Assembly: GCF_002223055.1 (NCBI RefSeq)
Contig: NZ_NKFL01000003.1
Span: 1 to 64,000 of the forward strand
Length of the DNA stretch: 64,000 nt
Direction: 5' to 3'
Source: Burkholderia sp. HI2500
GTDB taxonomy: Bacteria > Pseudomonadota > Gammaproteobacteria > Burkholderiales > Burkholderiaceae
The notes under the pieces were generated by a model. It was not told the origin of the DNA. It did no database searches and saw only the letters and a list, made by a program, of their open reading frames with translations. Made by a program: the position numbers and the translations under genes. Shown here piece by piece: positions 25,170 to 35,466 of this stretch (position 1 is the first letter of the stretch; each line of letters begins with the position of its first letter).

Positions 25170-25997
25170 ATGGCAATCGTTAAAGTTAAGCCGACATCGC
25201 CGGGTCGCCGCGCGATGGTCAAGGTGGTCAACAAGAACCTGCACCAGGGCAAGCCGTTCGCGGCACTGCTCGACTCGCAGAGCTCGACCGCCGGCCGTAA
25301 CAACAACGGTCGTATCACCACGCGTCACAAGGGTGGTGGTCACAAGCAGCACTACCGTATCGTCGATTTCCGTCGCACGAAGGATGGCATTCCGGCAAAG
25401 GTCGAGCGTCTCGAGTACGACCCGAACCGTAGCGCGAACATCGCGCTGGTGCTCTACGCAGACGGTGAACGTCGCTACATCATCGCCCCGAAGGGCCTGA
25501 CCGTCGGCCAACAGCTGATGTCGGGTTCGGAAGCGCCGATCCGTGCAGGCAACACGCTGCCGATCCGCAACATTCCGGTCGGTACCACGATCCACTGCAT
25601 CGAGATGTTGCCGGGCAAGGGCGCGCAAATGGCGCGTTCGGCTGGTACGTCGGCCATGCTGCTCGCCCGTGAAGGCGTCTACGCGCAGGTTCGTCTGCGT
25701 TCGGGCGAAATCCGCCGCGTGCACATCGAGTGCCGTGCAACGATCGGTGAAGTCGGCAACGAAGAGCATAGCCTGCGCCAGATCGGCAAGGCTGGCGCGA
25801 ACCGCTGGCGCGGTATCCGCCCGACGGTGCGTGGCGTTGCGATGAACCCGGTTGATCACCCGCACGGTGGTGGTGAGGGCAAGACGGCTGCAGGTCGCGA
25901 TCCGGTTAGCCCGTGGGGTACGCCGGCTAAGGGTTATCGCACCCGTAGCAACAAGCGCACGACGACGATGATCGTCCAGCGCCGTCACAAGCGTTAA
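25170..25997 (+). CDS. rplB: 50S ribosomal protein L2
   Basis: L2 is close to the peptidyl transferase centre and needed for subunit joining. It is 275 residues with the C-terminal signature [14 protein letters not shown], which contains the conserved functional His, and the RNA-binding core [21 protein letters not shown] lies upstream, within the end of rplW. rpsS follows after 10 bases. Confidence 0.99.
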
Positions 25998-26007
25998 GGA
26001 GTAGGCA

Positions 26008-26283
26008 ATGGCACGTTCTGTTAAAAAAGGTCCGTTCTGCGACGCCCATTTGCTGAAGAAAGTTGAGGCGGCTGCAGCTTCGCGCGACAAAAAGCCGATC
26101 AAGACCTGGTCGCGTCGCTCGACGATTCTGCCGGATTTCATCGGCCTGACGATCGCTGTTCACAACGGCCGTCAACACGTTCCGGTGTACATCTCGGAAA
26201 ACATGGTCGGCCACAAGCTTGGCGAGTTCGCACTGACCCGTACGTTCAAGGGTCACGCAGCCGACAAGAAGGCCAAGAAATAA
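26008..26283 (+). CDS. rpsS: 30S ribosomal protein S19
   Basis: S19 pairs with S13 in the 30S head and touches the A-site side. It is 91 residues, starting [10 protein letters not shown], with [17 protein letters not shown] and [12 protein letters not shown] conserved. TAAGGAG lies 8 bases before the ATG. Confidence 0.99.
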
Positions 26284-26295
26284 GGGGCAATCAAG

Positions 26296-26625
26296 ATGGA
26301 AGTGAAAGCAATTCATCGCGGTGCCCGCATCTCGGCGCAGAAAACGCGCCTTGTGGCTGACCAGATCCGCGGTTTGCCGGTCGACAAGGCGCTGAACGTT
26401 CTGACGTTCTCGCCGAAGAAGGCGGCTGGCATCGTGAAGAAGGTTGTGCTGTCGGCAATCGCGAATGCGGAGCACAACGAAGGCGCTGATATCGACGAGC
26501 TCAAGATCAAGAGCATCTACGTCGACAAGGCTGCATCGCTCAAGCGTTTCACCGCGCGCGCCAAGGGCCGCGGTAACCGCATCGAGAAGCAATCCTGTCA
26601 CATCACTGTGACGGTCGGGAATTAA
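26296..26625 (+). CDS. rplV: 50S ribosomal protein L22
   Basis: L22 spans the exit tunnel; its beta-hairpin forms the constriction with L4 and is a macrolide-resistance site. The 109-residue product contains [16 protein letters not shown] and the hairpin [13 protein letters not shown] with no visible insertion or deletion there. It lies 12 bases after rpsS and 11 before rpsC. Confidence 0.99.
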
Positions 26626-26636
26626 GGAGCCATACG

Positions 26637-27437
26637 ATGGGACAGAAAATTCATCCGACTGGCTTCCGCCTGGCTGTCAGCCGCAATTGGGCTTCGCGTT
26701 GGTACGCGAACAACAACAATTTCGCGGCGATGCTGCAGGAAGACATCGGTGTTCGTGAATACCTGAAGAAGAAGCTGAAGAACGCTTCGGTCGGTCGGGT
26801 CGTCATCGAGCGTCCGGCGAAGAACGCGCGCATCACGATTTACAGCTCGCGTCCGGGTGTGGTCATCGGCAAGAAGGGCGAGGATATCGAGCAGCTGAAG
26901 ACGGAACTGCAACGCCGCATGGGCGTTCCGGTTCACGTCAACATCGAAGAAATCCGCAAGCCGGAAACCGATGCTCAGCTGATCGCTGACTCGATCACGC
27001 AACAGCTCGAGCGCCGGATCATGTTCCGTCGCGCGATGAAGCGTGCGATGCAGAACGCGATGCGTCTGGGTGCCCAAGGCATCAAGATCATGAGCGCGGG
27101 CCGTCTGAACGGTATCGAAATCGCTCGTACGGAGTGGTATCGCGAAGGTCGCGTGCCCCTTCACACGCTGCGTGCTGATATCGACTACGCAACCTCGGAA
27201 GCGAAGACGACCTACGGGATCATCGGCGTCAAGGTGTGGGTTTACAAGGGCGACACGCTCGGCCGCAACGACGCACCGGTGGTGGAAGAAGTAGCCGAAG
27301 ACAAGCGTCCGCGTCGCAATGCGCGTCCGGGCGACCGTCGTCCGCGCCGTGACGGCGAAGGCGGCGCTCCGGGTGCTCGTCGTGGCGCACCGCGCCGCGG
27401 CGCCGGCAAGCCCGAAGACGGCAAGACTGGAGAATAA
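26637..27437 (+). CDS. rpsC: 30S ribosomal protein S3
   Basis: S3 lines the mRNA entry channel and contributes to helicase activity. It has the KH domain ([16 protein letters not shown]) and the C-terminal domain [20 protein letters not shown]. At 266 residues it is longer than the roughly 233-residue enterobacterial protein, owing to an Arg/Gly/Pro-rich basic tail from about residue 222 (repeated RR and RGAPRRG). The tail looks disordered and may bind RNA. rplP follows after two bases. Confidence 0.99.
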   Translation: MGQKIHPTGFRLAVSRNWASRWYANNNNFAAMLQEDIGVREYLKKKLKNASVGRVVIERPAKNARITIYSSRPGVVIGKKGEDIEQLKTELQRRMGVPVHVNIEEIRKPETDAQLIADSITQQLERRIMFRRAMKRAMQNAMRLGAQGIKIMSAGRLNGIEIARTEWYREGRVPLHTLRADIDYATSEAKTTYGIIGVKVWVYKGDTLGRNDAPVVEEVAEDKRPRRNARPGDRRPRRDGEGGAPGARRGAPRRGAGKPEDGKTGE

Positions 27438-27439
27438 CG

Positions 27440-27856
27440 ATGCTGCAACCGAAACGCAGAAAGTATCGTAAAGAGCAGAAGGGTCGTAACACCGGCAAGG
27501 CGACGCGCGGCAACGCAGTGTCGTTCGGTGAATTCGGCCTGAAGGCTATCGGTCGCGGTCGTCTGACCGCACGCCAGATTGAAGCGGCGCGTCGTGCAAT
27601 GACGCGTCACATCAAGCGTGGCGGCCGCATCTGGATCCGGATCTTCCCGGACAAGCCGATTTCGCAGAAGCCGGCCGAAGTGCGTATGGGTAACGGTAAG
27701 GGTAACCCGGAGTACTACGTCGCCGAGATTCAGCCGGGCAAGATGCTCTATGAAATGGACGGCGTAACCGAAGAACTGGCACGCGAAGCGTTCCGTCTGG
27801 CTGCAGCCAAGCTGCCGCTGAAGACGGCGTTCATCGTGCGCCAGCTCGGCGCCTAA
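27440..27856 (+). CDS. rplP: 50S ribosomal protein L16
   Basis: L16 positions the A-site tRNA elbow. It is 138 residues with the N-terminal [16 protein letters not shown], the arginine-rich [20 protein letters not shown] and [15 protein letters not shown], in which the Arg is the known hydroxylation site in E. coli. TAACG separates it from rpsC, and GGAG before rpmC follows its stop. Confidence 0.99.
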   Translation: MLQPKRRKYRKEQKGRNTGKATRGNAVSFGEFGLKAIGRGRLTARQIEAARRAMTRHIKRGGRIWIRIFPDKPISQKPAEVRMGNGKGNPEYYVAEIQPGKMLYEMDGVTEELAREAFRLAAAKLPLKTAFIVRQLGA

Positions 27857-27865
27857 GGAGAAAAT

Positions 27866-28060
27866 ATGAAGGCTTCCGAACTTCTCCAGAAAGACCAGGC
27901 CGCGCTCAACAAGGAGCTGGCGGACCTGCTGAAGGCGCAATTCGGCCTGCGCATGCAACTCGCGACCCAGCAGCTCACGAACACGAGCCAGCTGAAGAAG
28001 GTTCGTCGCGACATCGCACGTGTGCGGACCGTCATGACTCAGAAGGCGAACCAGAAATGA
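27866..28060 (+). CDS. rpmC: 50S ribosomal protein L29
   Basis: L29 is a small helical protein at the tunnel exit next to L23. It is 64 residues with [17 protein letters not shown] and [14 protein letters not shown] conserved. AAGGAG lies 6 bases before the ATG. It overlaps rpsQ by four bases (ATGA). Confidence 0.98.
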
Positions 28061-28329
28061 ACGATAGCGTGAAAACCTCGCTGAAGCGGACGCTGGTCGG
28101 TCGGGTCGTCAGCAACAAGATGGACAAGACCGTCACCGTGCTGATCGAGCACCGCGTCAAGCACCCGATCTACGGCAAGTATGTCGTGCGTTCGAAGAAG
28201 TACCACGCGCACGATGAAGCGAACACCTACAACGAAGGCGATCTCGTCGAAATCCAGGAAACTCGTCCTGTTTCGAAGACGAAGGCCTGGACGGTGTCGC
28301 GCCTCGTCGAAGCAGCTCGCGTCATCTAA
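28057..28329 (+). CDS. rpsQ: 30S ribosomal protein S17
   Basis: S17 is a primary 16S rRNA binding protein of the 30S body. It is 90 residues with [19 protein letters not shown] and the [13 protein letters not shown] strand pair. It ends the S10-type gene set; a 309-base gap with a promoter and palindrome follows before rplN. Confidence 0.99.
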
Positions 28330-28395
28330 GCGGGCAGCGCAGTAGGCAGTAACAGGCACTTCTCCGCGAAGTGCTTGAAATCGCAAAGTATTTGC

Positions 28396-28430
28396 TTGCG
28401 TGACCAGGATTATTTGTTATAATCCTGGTC
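28396..28430 (+). promoter_or_regulatory. spc-segment promoter inside a perfect palindrome
   Basis: TTGCGT (28396-28401), a 16-base spacer and consensus TATAAT (28418-28423) lie upstream of rplN. The -10 box is in the second arm of a 12-bp inverted repeat, GACCAGGATTAT (28402-28413) and ATAATCCTGGTC (28419-28430), with TTGTT between. The repeat could act as an operator, as a weak terminator for rpsQ (tail TTCCCTCTTT), or as both. A second hairpin, GCACTTC/GAAGTGC, lies at 28356-28374. The rest of the 28330-28638 gap holds no gene. Confidence 0.6.
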
Positions 28431-28638
28431 TTCCCTCTTTATGGGAGCCCCGTCGCGGGCGAAGTTGGTGGGGGAAGCGGACTGGCGCCTGCCTGTCCGA
28501 AAGATTCACCGAATTGCGATGGCGGGTTTCGTTTGCCGTCGCTGCTGTTCCAACCCAAGCAGCCGATTGGCTGACGGGACCAAGACTGACCGAATGCATC
28601 ATGGTGGTGCATCCGGATTAAGTTGGGAAAGACAAACC

Positions 28639-29007
28639 ATGATCCAGACCGAATCTCGGCTCGAAGTAGCCGACAACACGGGTGCACGTGAAGTCCTGTG
28701 CATCAAGGTGCTCGGCGGCTCGAAGCGTCGTTATGCCGGCATTGGCGACATCATCAAGGTGAGCGTCAAAGAGGCAACGCCGCGCGGGCGCGTGAAGAAA
28801 GGCGAAATTTACAACGCCGTGGTGGTCCGCACCGCCAAGGGCGTGCGCCGTCAAGACGGCTCGCTGATCAAGTTCGACGGCAACGCCGCTGTGCTTTTGA
28901 ATAACAAGCTCGAGCCGATCGGCACCCGTATTTTCGGGCCGGTCACGCGTGAGCTGCGTAGCGAACGATTCATGAAGATCGTTTCGCTGGCGCCGGAAGT
29001 GCTGTAA
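28639..29007 (+). CDS. rplN: 50S ribosomal protein L14
   Basis: L14 sits at the subunit interface and with L19 forms bridge B8; it is also the docking site of silencing factor RsfS. It is 122 residues, [16 protein letters not shown], with the signature [21 protein letters not shown] chose the ATG at 28639; the frame extends upstream to 28441 without family likeness. It is the first gene of the spc segment, behind its own probable promoter. Confidence 0.98.
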   Translation: MIQTESRLEVADNTGAREVLCIKVLGGSKRRYAGIGDIIKVSVKEATPRGRVKKGEIYNAVVVRTAKGVRRQDGSLIKFDGNAAVLLNNKLEPIGTRIFGPVTRELRSERFMKIVSLAPEVL

Positions 29008-29016
29008 GGAGTCGCG

Positions 29017-29325
29017 ATGAACAAGATTCGCAAAGGTGACGAAGTCATCGTCGTCACTGGCAAGGACAAGGGCAAGCGCGGCGTCGTGCTGGCTGTCGGT
29101 GCAGAGCATGTGACGGTTGAAGGTATCAACCTCGTCAAGAAGCATGTGAAGCCGAACCCGATGAAGGGTACGACGGGCGGCGTGGAAGCGAAGACGATGC
29201 CCCTGCATATTTCGAACGTCGCACTGGTCGACGCGAATGGCAAGGCGTCGCGTGTTGGCATCAAGGTCGAGGAAGGCAAGAAGGTTCGCTTCCTGAAGAC
29301 GACCGGTGCTGTACTGAGCGCCTGA
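29017..29325 (+). CDS. rplX: 50S ribosomal protein L24
   Basis: L24 is an assembly initiator protein of the 50S subunit. It is 102 residues with a KOW motif near the N-terminus ([17 protein letters not shown]) and [19 protein letters not shown] lies 6 bases before the ATG; rplE follows after 16 bases. Confidence 0.99.
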
Positions 29326-29341
29326 CGCAGCGGAGTAAAAA

Positions 29342-29881
29342 ATGGCTCGTTTTCAAGAGTTTTACAAAGAAAAGGTTGTGCCCGGCCTGATCGAGAAGTT
29401 CGGTTACAAGTCGGTCATGGAAGTGCCGCGCATCACCAAGATCACGCTGAACATGGGTCTTGGCGAAGCGATCGCTGACAAGAAGATCATCGAGAACGCC
29501 GTTGGCGACCTCACGAAGATCGCTGGTCAGAAGCCGGTCGTGACCAAGGCACGCAAGGCAATCGCAGGCTTCAAGATCCGCCAGGGCTACCCGATCGGCG
29601 CGATGGTGACGCTGCGTGGCCAAGCGATGTACGAATTCCTCGACCGTTTCGTGACGGTTGCCCTGCCCCGCGTGCGTGACTTCCGCGGCGTGTCGGGTCG
29701 TGCTTTCGATGGCCGTGGCAACTACAACATCGGTGTGAAAGAGCAGATCATTTTCCCCGAAATCGACTACGACAAGATCGACGCACTGCGTGGGCTGAAC
29801 ATCAGCATCACGACGACTGCGAAGACCGACGACGAAGCAAAGGCTCTGCTCGCCAGCTTCAAGTTCCCGTTCAGAAACTGA
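29342..29881 (+). CDS. rplE: 50S ribosomal protein L5
   Basis: L5 carries 5S rRNA into the central protuberance together with L18. It is 179 residues with [15 protein letters not shown] and the [19 protein letters not shown] region. Its ribosome binding site is CGGAG. It ends seven bases before rpsN. Confidence 0.99.
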   Translation: MARFQEFYKEKVVPGLIEKFGYKSVMEVPRITKITLNMGLGEAIADKKIIENAVGDLTKIAGQKPVVTKARKAIAGFKIRQGYPIGAMVTLRGQAMYEFLDRFVTVALPRVRDFRGVSGRAFDGRGNYNIGVKEQIIFPEIDYDKIDALRGLNISITTTAKTDDEAKALLASFKFPFRN

Positions 29882-29888
29882 GGTTACC

Positions 29889-30194
29889 GTGGCTAAACTG
29901 GCACTGATCGAACGTGAAAAGAAGCGCGCCCGCCTGGTCGCGAAGTTCGCAGCAAAGCGCGATGCGCTGAAGGCGATCGTCGAAGACCAAAGCAAGTCGG
30001 AAGAAGAGCGCTACGAAGCACGCCTTGAGCTGCAGCAACTGCCCCGCAACGCAAACCCGACCCGCCAGCGTAACCGCTGCGCGATCACGGGCCGTCCGCG
30101 TGGCACGTTCCGTAAATTCGGCCTCGCGCGTAACAAGATTCGTGAAATCGCATTCCGTGGCGAGATTCCTGGCCTGACCAAGGCGAGCTGGTAA
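29889..30194 (+). CDS. rpsN: 30S ribosomal protein S14 (zinc-free long form)
   Basis: S14 is needed for 30S head assembly. It starts with GTG at 29889, four bases after GAGG. At 101 residues it is the long form; where the short form has two CxxC zinc pairs it reads [20 protein letters not shown] with a single Cys, so it should not bind zinc. rpsH follows after 14 bases. Confidence 0.98.
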   Translation: MAKLALIEREKKRARLVAKFAAKRDALKAIVEDQSKSEEERYEARLELQQLPRNANPTRQRNRCAITGRPRGTFRKFGLARNKIREIAFRGEIPGLTKASW

Positions 30195-30208
30195 TAGGAG
30201 AAACGTAA

Positions 30209-30604
30209 ATGAGCATGAGTGATCCTATCGCCGATATGCTGACTCGCATCCGCAACGGGCAGATGGTCGAGAAGGTATCGGTGTCGATGCCCTCGTCGAA
30301 AGTCAAGGTTGCAATCGCGCAAGTCCTGAAAGACGAAGGCTATATCGACGATTTCGCCGTGAAGGCGGAAGGTGCGAAGTCCGAACTGAATATCGCGCTG
30401 AAGTACTACGCTGGCCGTCCGGTCATCGAACGCATCGAACGCGTGTCGAAGCCTGGCCTGCGCGTGTACCGCGGCCGTAACGACATCCCGCAGGTCATGA
30501 ATGGCCTCGGTGTCGCAATCGTGTCGACGCCGAAGGGCGTGATGACCGACCGCAAGGCGCGCGCTACCGGCGTCGGCGGCGAAGTCATCTGCTACGTCGC
30601 TTAA
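30209..30604 (+). CDS. rpsH: 30S ribosomal protein S8
   Basis: S8 binds the central domain of 16S rRNA and in E. coli represses the spc operon near the rplE start. It is 131 residues with [16 protein letters not shown] and the C-terminal [20 protein letters not shown] signature. TAGGAGAAA precedes the ATG. Confidence 0.99.
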   Translation: MSMSDPIADMLTRIRNGQMVEKVSVSMPSSKVKVAIAQVLKDEGYIDDFAVKAEGAKSELNIALKYYAGRPVIERIERVSKPGLRVYRGRNDIPQVMNGLGVAIVSTPKGVMTDRKARATGVGGEVICYVA

Positions 30605-30622
30605 AGCCGAGGAGAGAGAAAC

Positions 30623-31153
30623 ATGTCTCGAGTAGGTAAGAGCCCGATCGCGCTGCAAGGCGCGGAAGTCAAGCTGGCCGACGGTGCGATCACCGTCAAG
30701 GGCCCGCTGGGCACCATCACGCAAGCGATCAATCCGCTCGTGAACGTGGCGAACAACGACGGCACGCTGAACCTGTCGCCGGTGGACGAAAGCCGCGAAG
30801 CAAATGCACTGTCGGGCACGATGCGCGCGATTATCGCGAATGCCGTGCACGGCGTGACCAAGGGTTTCGAGCGCAAGCTGACGCTGGTTGGCGTCGGTTA
30901 TCGTGCGCAAGCGCAAGGCGACAAGCTGAACCTGTCGCTGGGTTTCTCGCACCCGGTGGTGCACCAGATGCCGGAAGGCGTCAAGGCAGAAACCCCGACG
31001 CAAACCGAAATCGTGATCAAGGGGATCAACAAGCAACAAGTCGGTCAAGTAGCTGCGGAAGTCCGCGGTTACCGTCCGCCGGAGCCCTACAAGGGCAAGG
31101 GCGTGCGCTATTCCGACGAGGTTGTGATCCTCAAAGAAACGAAGAAGAAGTAA
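30623..31153 (+). CDS. rplF: 50S ribosomal protein L6
   Basis: L6 lies near the factor-binding site beside the sarcin-ricin loop. It is 176 residues, two tandem domains of the same fold, with the C-terminal signature [22 protein letters not shown] precedes the start. rplR follows after 12 bases. Confidence 0.99.
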   Translation: MSRVGKSPIALQGAEVKLADGAITVKGPLGTITQAINPLVNVANNDGTLNLSPVDESREANALSGTMRAIIANAVHGVTKGFERKLTLVGVGYRAQAQGDKLNLSLGFSHPVVHQMPEGVKAETPTQTEIVIKGINKQQVGQVAAEVRGYRPPEPYKGKGVRYSDEVVILKETKKK

Positions 31154-31165
31154 GGGTGCGCAATC

Positions 31166-31531
31166 ATGGATAAGACTCAATCTCGCCTGCGCCGCGCTCG
31201 CCAGACGCGTATCAAGATCGCTGAGCTGCAGGTCGCGCGTCTCGCCGTGCATCGCACGAACACGCACATCTACGCTCAAGTGTTCTCGCCGTGCGGCACC
31301 AAGGTGCTCGCCAGCGCGTCGACGCTCGAAGCAGAAGTGCGCGCAGAACTGGCCGACAAGTCGGGCAAGGGCGGCAACGTCAATGCCGCGACGCTGATCG
31401 GCAAGCGTATTGCCGAAAAGGCAAAGGCTGCCGGCATCGAATCCGTCGCCTTCGACCGCTCGGGCTTCCGCTACCACGGCCGCGTCAAGGCGCTGGCTGA
31501 GGCAGCTCGCGAAGCTGGGCTCAAGTTCTAA
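31166..31531 (+). CDS. rplR: 50S ribosomal protein L18
   Basis: L18 binds 5S rRNA with L5. It is 121 residues with the basic N-terminus [13 protein letters not shown] and the [17 protein letters not shown] motif near the end. It lies 14 bases before rpsE. Confidence 0.99.
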
Positions 31532-31545
31532 GGAAGGAATTCGTC

Positions 31546-32064
31546 ATGGCAAAGATGCAAGCGAAAGTTCAGGCTGACGAGCGCGACGACGGCCTTCGCG
31601 AAAAGATGATTTCGGTCAATCGCGTGACCAAGGTCGTGAAGGGTGGCCGTATTCTCGGCTTCGCCGCACTGACCGTGGTTGGCGACGGTGATGGCCGCAT
31701 CGGTATGGGCAAGGGCAAGGCGAAGGAAGTGCCGGTCGCTGTCCAGAAGGCAATGGAACAAGCTCGCCGCAACATGTTCAAGGTGCCGCTCAAGAACGGC
31801 ACGCTGCAACACGAAGTGCACGGCAAGCATGGCGCATCCGCTGTCCTCCTCGCTCCGGCGAAGGCAGGTACGGGCGTGATCGCCGGCGGCCCGATGCGCG
31901 CAGTGTTCGACGTGATGGGCGTTCAGAACGTCGTGGCAAAGAGCCACGGTTCGACGAACCCGTACAACCTCGTTCGCGCCACGCTGGACGGTCTGCGCAA
32001 GCAGTCCACCCCGGCAGACATCGCGGCGAAGCGCGGCAAGTCCGTCGAAGAAATTTTGGGCTAA
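31546..32064 (+). CDS. rpsE: 30S ribosomal protein S5
   Basis: S5 guides mRNA entry and accuracy. It is 172 residues with the double-stranded RNA-binding-like N-domain ([15 protein letters not shown]) and the C-domain [19 protein letters not shown]. The spectinomycin loop KVVKGGR shows no change I can identify. AAGGAAGG precedes the ATG. Confidence 0.99.
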
Positions 32065-32079
32065 GCCCGGGTGGTCACC

Positions 32080-32262
32080 ATGTCTGAAAAAACTGTCAAG
32101 GTTCAGCTCGTTAAGAGCCTGATCGGGACCCGCGAATCGCACCGCGCGACCGTGCGTGGCCTGGGCCTGCGCCGACTCAACTCGGTCAGCGAGCTTCAGG
32201 ACACGCCGGCGGTCCGCGGCATGATCAACAAGGTCTCGTACCTCGTTAAGGTCATCGCGTAA
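32080..32262 (+). CDS. rpmD: 50S ribosomal protein L30
   Basis: L30 is a small 50S protein present in most but not all bacteria. I start at the ATG at 32080 ([16 protein letters not shown], 60 residues) rather than the GTG at 32071. The [11 protein letters not shown] motif is conserved. It lies 15 bases after rpsE and 26 before rplO. Confidence 0.97.
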
Positions 32263-32288
32263 GCGGCCCTACGGATCAAGGAGTTGAT

Positions 32289-32723
32289 ATGGAATTGAAT
32301 AACCTGAAGCCGGCAGCTGGCGCCAAGCACGCCAAGCGTCGCGTCGGCCGTGGCATCGGTTCGGGCCTCGGCAAGACGGCTGGCCGTGGTCACAAGGGTC
32401 AGAAATCGCGTTCGGGCGGCTTCCACAAAGTCGGTTTCGAAGGCGGTCAGATGCCGCTGCAACGTCGTCTGCCGAAGCGCGGCTTCACGTCGCTGACGAA
32501 GGAATTCGTCGGTGAAGTGCGCCTGAGCGACCTCGAGAAGCTGCCGGTCGATGAGATCGATCTGCTCGCACTGAAGCAAGCCGGCCTGGTCGGCGAGCTG
32601 ACGAAGAGCGCAAAGATCATCGCGACGGGCGAACTGAAGCGCAAGATCGTCGTGAAGGGTCTCGGTGCCACCAAGGGTGCGCGCGCTGCGATCGAAGCGG
32701 CTGGCGGTTCGTTCGCCGAGTGA
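32289..32723 (+). CDS. rplO: 50S ribosomal protein L15
   Basis: L15 is a late assembly protein with a long basic extension into the 50S core. It is 144 residues with the glycine/arginine-rich N-terminus [20 protein letters not shown] and the signature [21 protein letters not shown] precedes the start. secY follows after 42 bases. Confidence 0.99.
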
Positions 32724-32765
32724 CACGCGTAGCGCGTCGTCACTTGCATTCATCGGAGAAGGTAC

Positions 32766-34115
32766 TTGGCTAACAGCCCGAGTCTTGCAAAACCCGGTCG
32801 AAGCACGGCGAAATTCGGCGATCTGCGCCGGCGAGCAATGTTCTTGCTCCTGGCGCTGATCGTCTATCGCATCGGCGCGCACATTCCCGTGCCGGGCATC
32901 GATCCGGATCAACTGGCGAAGCTGTTCCAGAGCCAGGCGGGCGGCATCCTGGGCATGTTCAACATGTTCTCGGGTGGCGCGCTTTCCCGCTTTACGATCT
33001 TTGCGCTGGGGATCATGCCGTACATCTCGGCGTCGATCATCATGCAGTTGCTGGCGATTGTCTCGCCGCAGCTCGAGGCGCTGAAGAAGGAAGGGCAGGC
33101 AGGGCAACGGAAGATCACGCAGTACACGCGGTATTTCACCGTGGTGCTCGCGACCTTCCAGGCGTTCGGTATCGCGGCTGCGCTGGAAAACCAGCCGGGC
33201 CTCGTTACTGACCCCGGCATGCTGTTCCGTCTGACGACGGTCGTGACGCTGGTTACCGGTACGATGTTCCTGATGTGGCTCGGCGAGCAGATTACCGAGC
33301 GTGGTCTGGGCAACGGTATCTCGATCATCATCTTCGGCGGGATCGCAGCAGGGTTCCCGAATGCCGTCGGTGGGTTGTTCGAGCTGGTGCGTACGGGTTC
33401 GATGAGCATCATTTCGGCGATCATCATCGTCGTCCTGATTGCCGCGGTGACTTACCTGGTCGTGTTCATCGAACGCGGTCAGCGCAAGATCCTCGTGAAC
33501 TACGCGAAGCGCCAGGTCGGCAACAAGATCTACGGTGGGCAGTCGTCGCATCTGCCGCTGAAGCTGAACATGTCGGGTGTGATTCCGCCGATCTTTGCAT
33601 CGTCGATCATTCTGTTCCCGGCAACGATTCTCGGCTGGTTCAGTACCGGTCAGCCGACGGGAAGCTGGATTTCCAATACGTTGCATAACGTTGCGGAAGC
33701 GCTGAAGCCGGGCCAGCCGGTCTATGTGCTGCTGTACACGCTGGCGATCGTGTTTTTCTGCTTCTTCTACACCGCACTGGTGTTCAACAGCAGGGAAACC
33801 GCAGACAACCTGAAGAAGAGCGGCGCGTTTGTTCCGGGTATCCGCCCGGGCGATCAGACCGCACGATATATCGACCGCATCCTCACGCGTCTGACGCTGG
33901 CCGGTGCGATCTACATCGTCTTCGTGTGTCTGCTGCCGGAGTTTCTGGTGCTGCGCTGGAACGTGCCGTTTTATTTTGGTGGAACGTCGCTGCTGATCAT
34001 TGTCGTCGTCACGATGGACTTTATGGCGCAGGTGCAGTCGTACGTTATGTCGCAACAGTATGAGTCACTGCTCAAGAAGGCGAACTTCAAGGGCGGCAAC
34101 ATCCCGATGCGTTGA
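32766..34115 (+). CDS. secY: preprotein translocase channel SecY
   Basis: SecY is the pore of the Sec translocon in the inner membrane. The start is a TTG at 32766, seven bases after GGAGAAGG, giving 449 residues beginning [12 protein letters not shown] count ten membrane segments, the first at [15 protein letters not shown]. Conserved parts include [22 protein letters not shown] (segment 2) and the cytosolic loop with [22 protein letters not shown]. It sits between rplO and infA, the usual spc position. Confidence 0.98.
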   Translation: MANSPSLAKPGRSTAKFGDLRRRAMFLLLALIVYRIGAHIPVPGIDPDQLAKLFQSQAGGILGMFNMFSGGALSRFTIFALGIMPYISASIIMQLLAIVSPQLEALKKEGQAGQRKITQYTRYFTVVLATFQAFGIAAALENQPGLVTDPGMLFRLTTVVTLVTGTMFLMWLGEQITERGLGNGISIIIFGGIAAGFPNAVGGLFELVRTGSMSIISAIIIVVLIAAVTYLVVFIERGQRKILVNYAKRQVGNKIYGGQSSHLPLKLNMSGVIPPIFASSIILFPATILGWFSTGQPTGSWISNTLHNVAEALKPGQPVYVLLYTLAIVFFCFFYTALVFNSRETADNLKKSGAFVPGIRPGDQTARYIDRILTRLTLAGAIYIVFVCLLPEFLVLRWNVPFYFGGTSLLIIVVVTMDFMAQVQSYVMSQQYESLLKKANFKGGNIPMR

Positions 34116-34122
34116 AAGGACT

Positions 34123-34341
34123 ATGGCCAAAGACGATGTAATCCAGATGCAGGGTGAGGTGATTGAAAACCTCCCGAATGCGACCTTCCGCGTGAAGCTG
34201 GAAAACGGCCATGTCGTGTTGGGGCATATTTCCGGGAAGATGCGGATGCACTACATCCGCATCCTGCCTGGCGACAAGGTGACGGTTGAATTGACGCCTT
34301 ACGATCTGTCTCGTGCGCGGATCGTGTTCCGGGCGAAGTGA
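34123..34341 (+). CDS. infA: translation initiation factor IF-1
   Basis: IF-1 blocks the A site during initiation. It is 72 residues, an S1-like OB fold: [19 protein letters not shown] and the conserved [23 protein letters not shown] lies 5 bases before the ATG, and the gene starts seven bases after the secY stop. Many Burkholderia carry another infA elsewhere; only this copy is in the window. Confidence 0.98.
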   Translation: MAKDDVIQMQGEVIENLPNATFRVKLENGHVVLGHISGKMRMHYIRILPGDKVTVELTPYDLSRARIVFRAK

Positions 34342-34361
34342 TTTGAAAAAAGGGTATTATC

Positions 34362-34478
34362 ATGAAAGTGATGGCATCGGTTAAGCGCATTTGCCGCAAT
34401 TGCAAGATCATCAAGCGCAAAGGCGTCGTTCGCGTGATCTGCAGCTCGGATCCGCGCCACAAGCAGCGCCAAGGCTGA
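34362..34478 (+). CDS. rpmJ: 50S ribosomal protein L36 (zinc form)
   Basis: L36 is the smallest 50S protein. The 38-residue product reads [15 protein letters not shown] and ends RHKQRQG. Cys11, Cys14, Cys27 and His33 give the CxxC...C...H zinc ribbon, so this is the zinc-binding form. It lies 20 bases after infA and is the last gene of the spc segment; rpsM follows after 38 bases. Confidence 0.97.
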
Positions 34479-34516
34479 CCGCGCGTTTGTTTGCGCTTTT
34501 TGTTTGAGGAAAAACA

Positions 34517-34882
34517 ATGGCTCGTATCGCAGGGGTTAACATCCCGAATCACCAGCACACCGAGATCGGCCTGACGGCAATCTTTGGTGTCGGCCGCACC
34601 CGTTCGCGCAGCATCTGCGTGGCAGCTGGCGTCGATTTTTCGAAGAAGGTCAAGGACTTGACCGACGCAGACTTGGAAAAGCTGCGTGAAGAAGTGGGCA
34701 AGTTTGTCGTCGAAGGCGATCTGCGCCGTGAAGTGACGATGAACATCAAGCGCCTGATGGACCTCGGTTGCTACCGTGGTGTTCGTCATCGCAAGGGCCT
34801 GCCGATGCGCGGTCAGCGTACGCGTACGAACGCACGTACTCGCAAGGGTCCGCGTCGTGCAGCGCAAGCGCTGAAGAAGTAA
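34517..34882 (+). CDS. rpsM: 30S ribosomal protein S13
   Basis: S13 links the 30S head to the 50S subunit and the P-site tRNA. It is 121 residues with [19 protein letters not shown] and the basic tail [26 protein letters not shown] precedes the ATG. It is the first gene of the alpha segment (rpsM-rpsK-rpsD-rpoA-rplQ). Confidence 0.99.
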   Translation: MARIAGVNIPNHQHTEIGLTAIFGVGRTRSRSICVAAGVDFSKKVKDLTDADLEKLREEVGKFVVEGDLRREVTMNIKRLMDLGCYRGVRHRKGLPMRGQRTRTNARTRKGPRRAAQALKK

Positions 34883-34910
34883 GCGGAACTGACAGTTACA
34901 GGAAAACGTA

Positions 34911-35312
34911 ATGGCTAAGGCTTCGAACACCGCGGCGCAACGCGTTCGCAAGAAGGTTAAGAAGAACGTCGCTGAAGGCGTGGTTCACGTTCACGCGTCG
35001 TTCAACAACACGATCATCACGATCACCGATCGCCAAGGCAACGCACTGGCATGGGCGACGTCGGGCGGTCAGGGCTTCAAGGGCTCGCGCAAATCGACGC
35101 CGTTCGCTGCCCAGGTCGCAGCCGAGTCGGCTGGCCGCGTCGCGATGGAATACGGCGTGAAGAATCTGGAAGTGCGGATCAAGGGCCCGGGCCCGGGTCG
35201 TGAGTCGGCAGTGCGCGCACTGCACGGCCTCGGCATCAAGATCACCGCGATTTCGGATGTCACCCCGATTCCGCACAACGGCTGCCGTCCGCCGAAGCGT
35301 CGTCGTATCTAA
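34911..35312 (+). CDS. rpsK: 30S ribosomal protein S11
   Basis: S11 forms the platform and contacts E-site mRNA. It is 133 residues with [20 protein letters not shown] and the C-terminal signature [13 protein letters not shown] hairpin, GTGCTGGCACG/GTGCTAGCAC (about 35316-35340), follows the stop without a T run. The 154-base gap to rpsD is the largest within the alpha segment before rpoA. Confidence 0.99.
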
Positions 35313-35466
35313 AGGTGTGCTGGCACGTTCGTGCTAGCACATTGCCTGTCGCCGCTCAGCGTCGACGGGCGTTGCTTTTTTGATTGACTAAGCCCACCGT
35401 TCGCCCCAAAGGGCGCGAACTAGCGCGGATTCAGATCTGCGTGACTGATTGATAGAGGAATGCAAA

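Noticed and set aside
28441-28638. Upstream extension of the rplN frame
   Set aside because: L14 proteins begin MIQ; the extension covers the promoter-leader region and has no similarity to ribosomal proteins.
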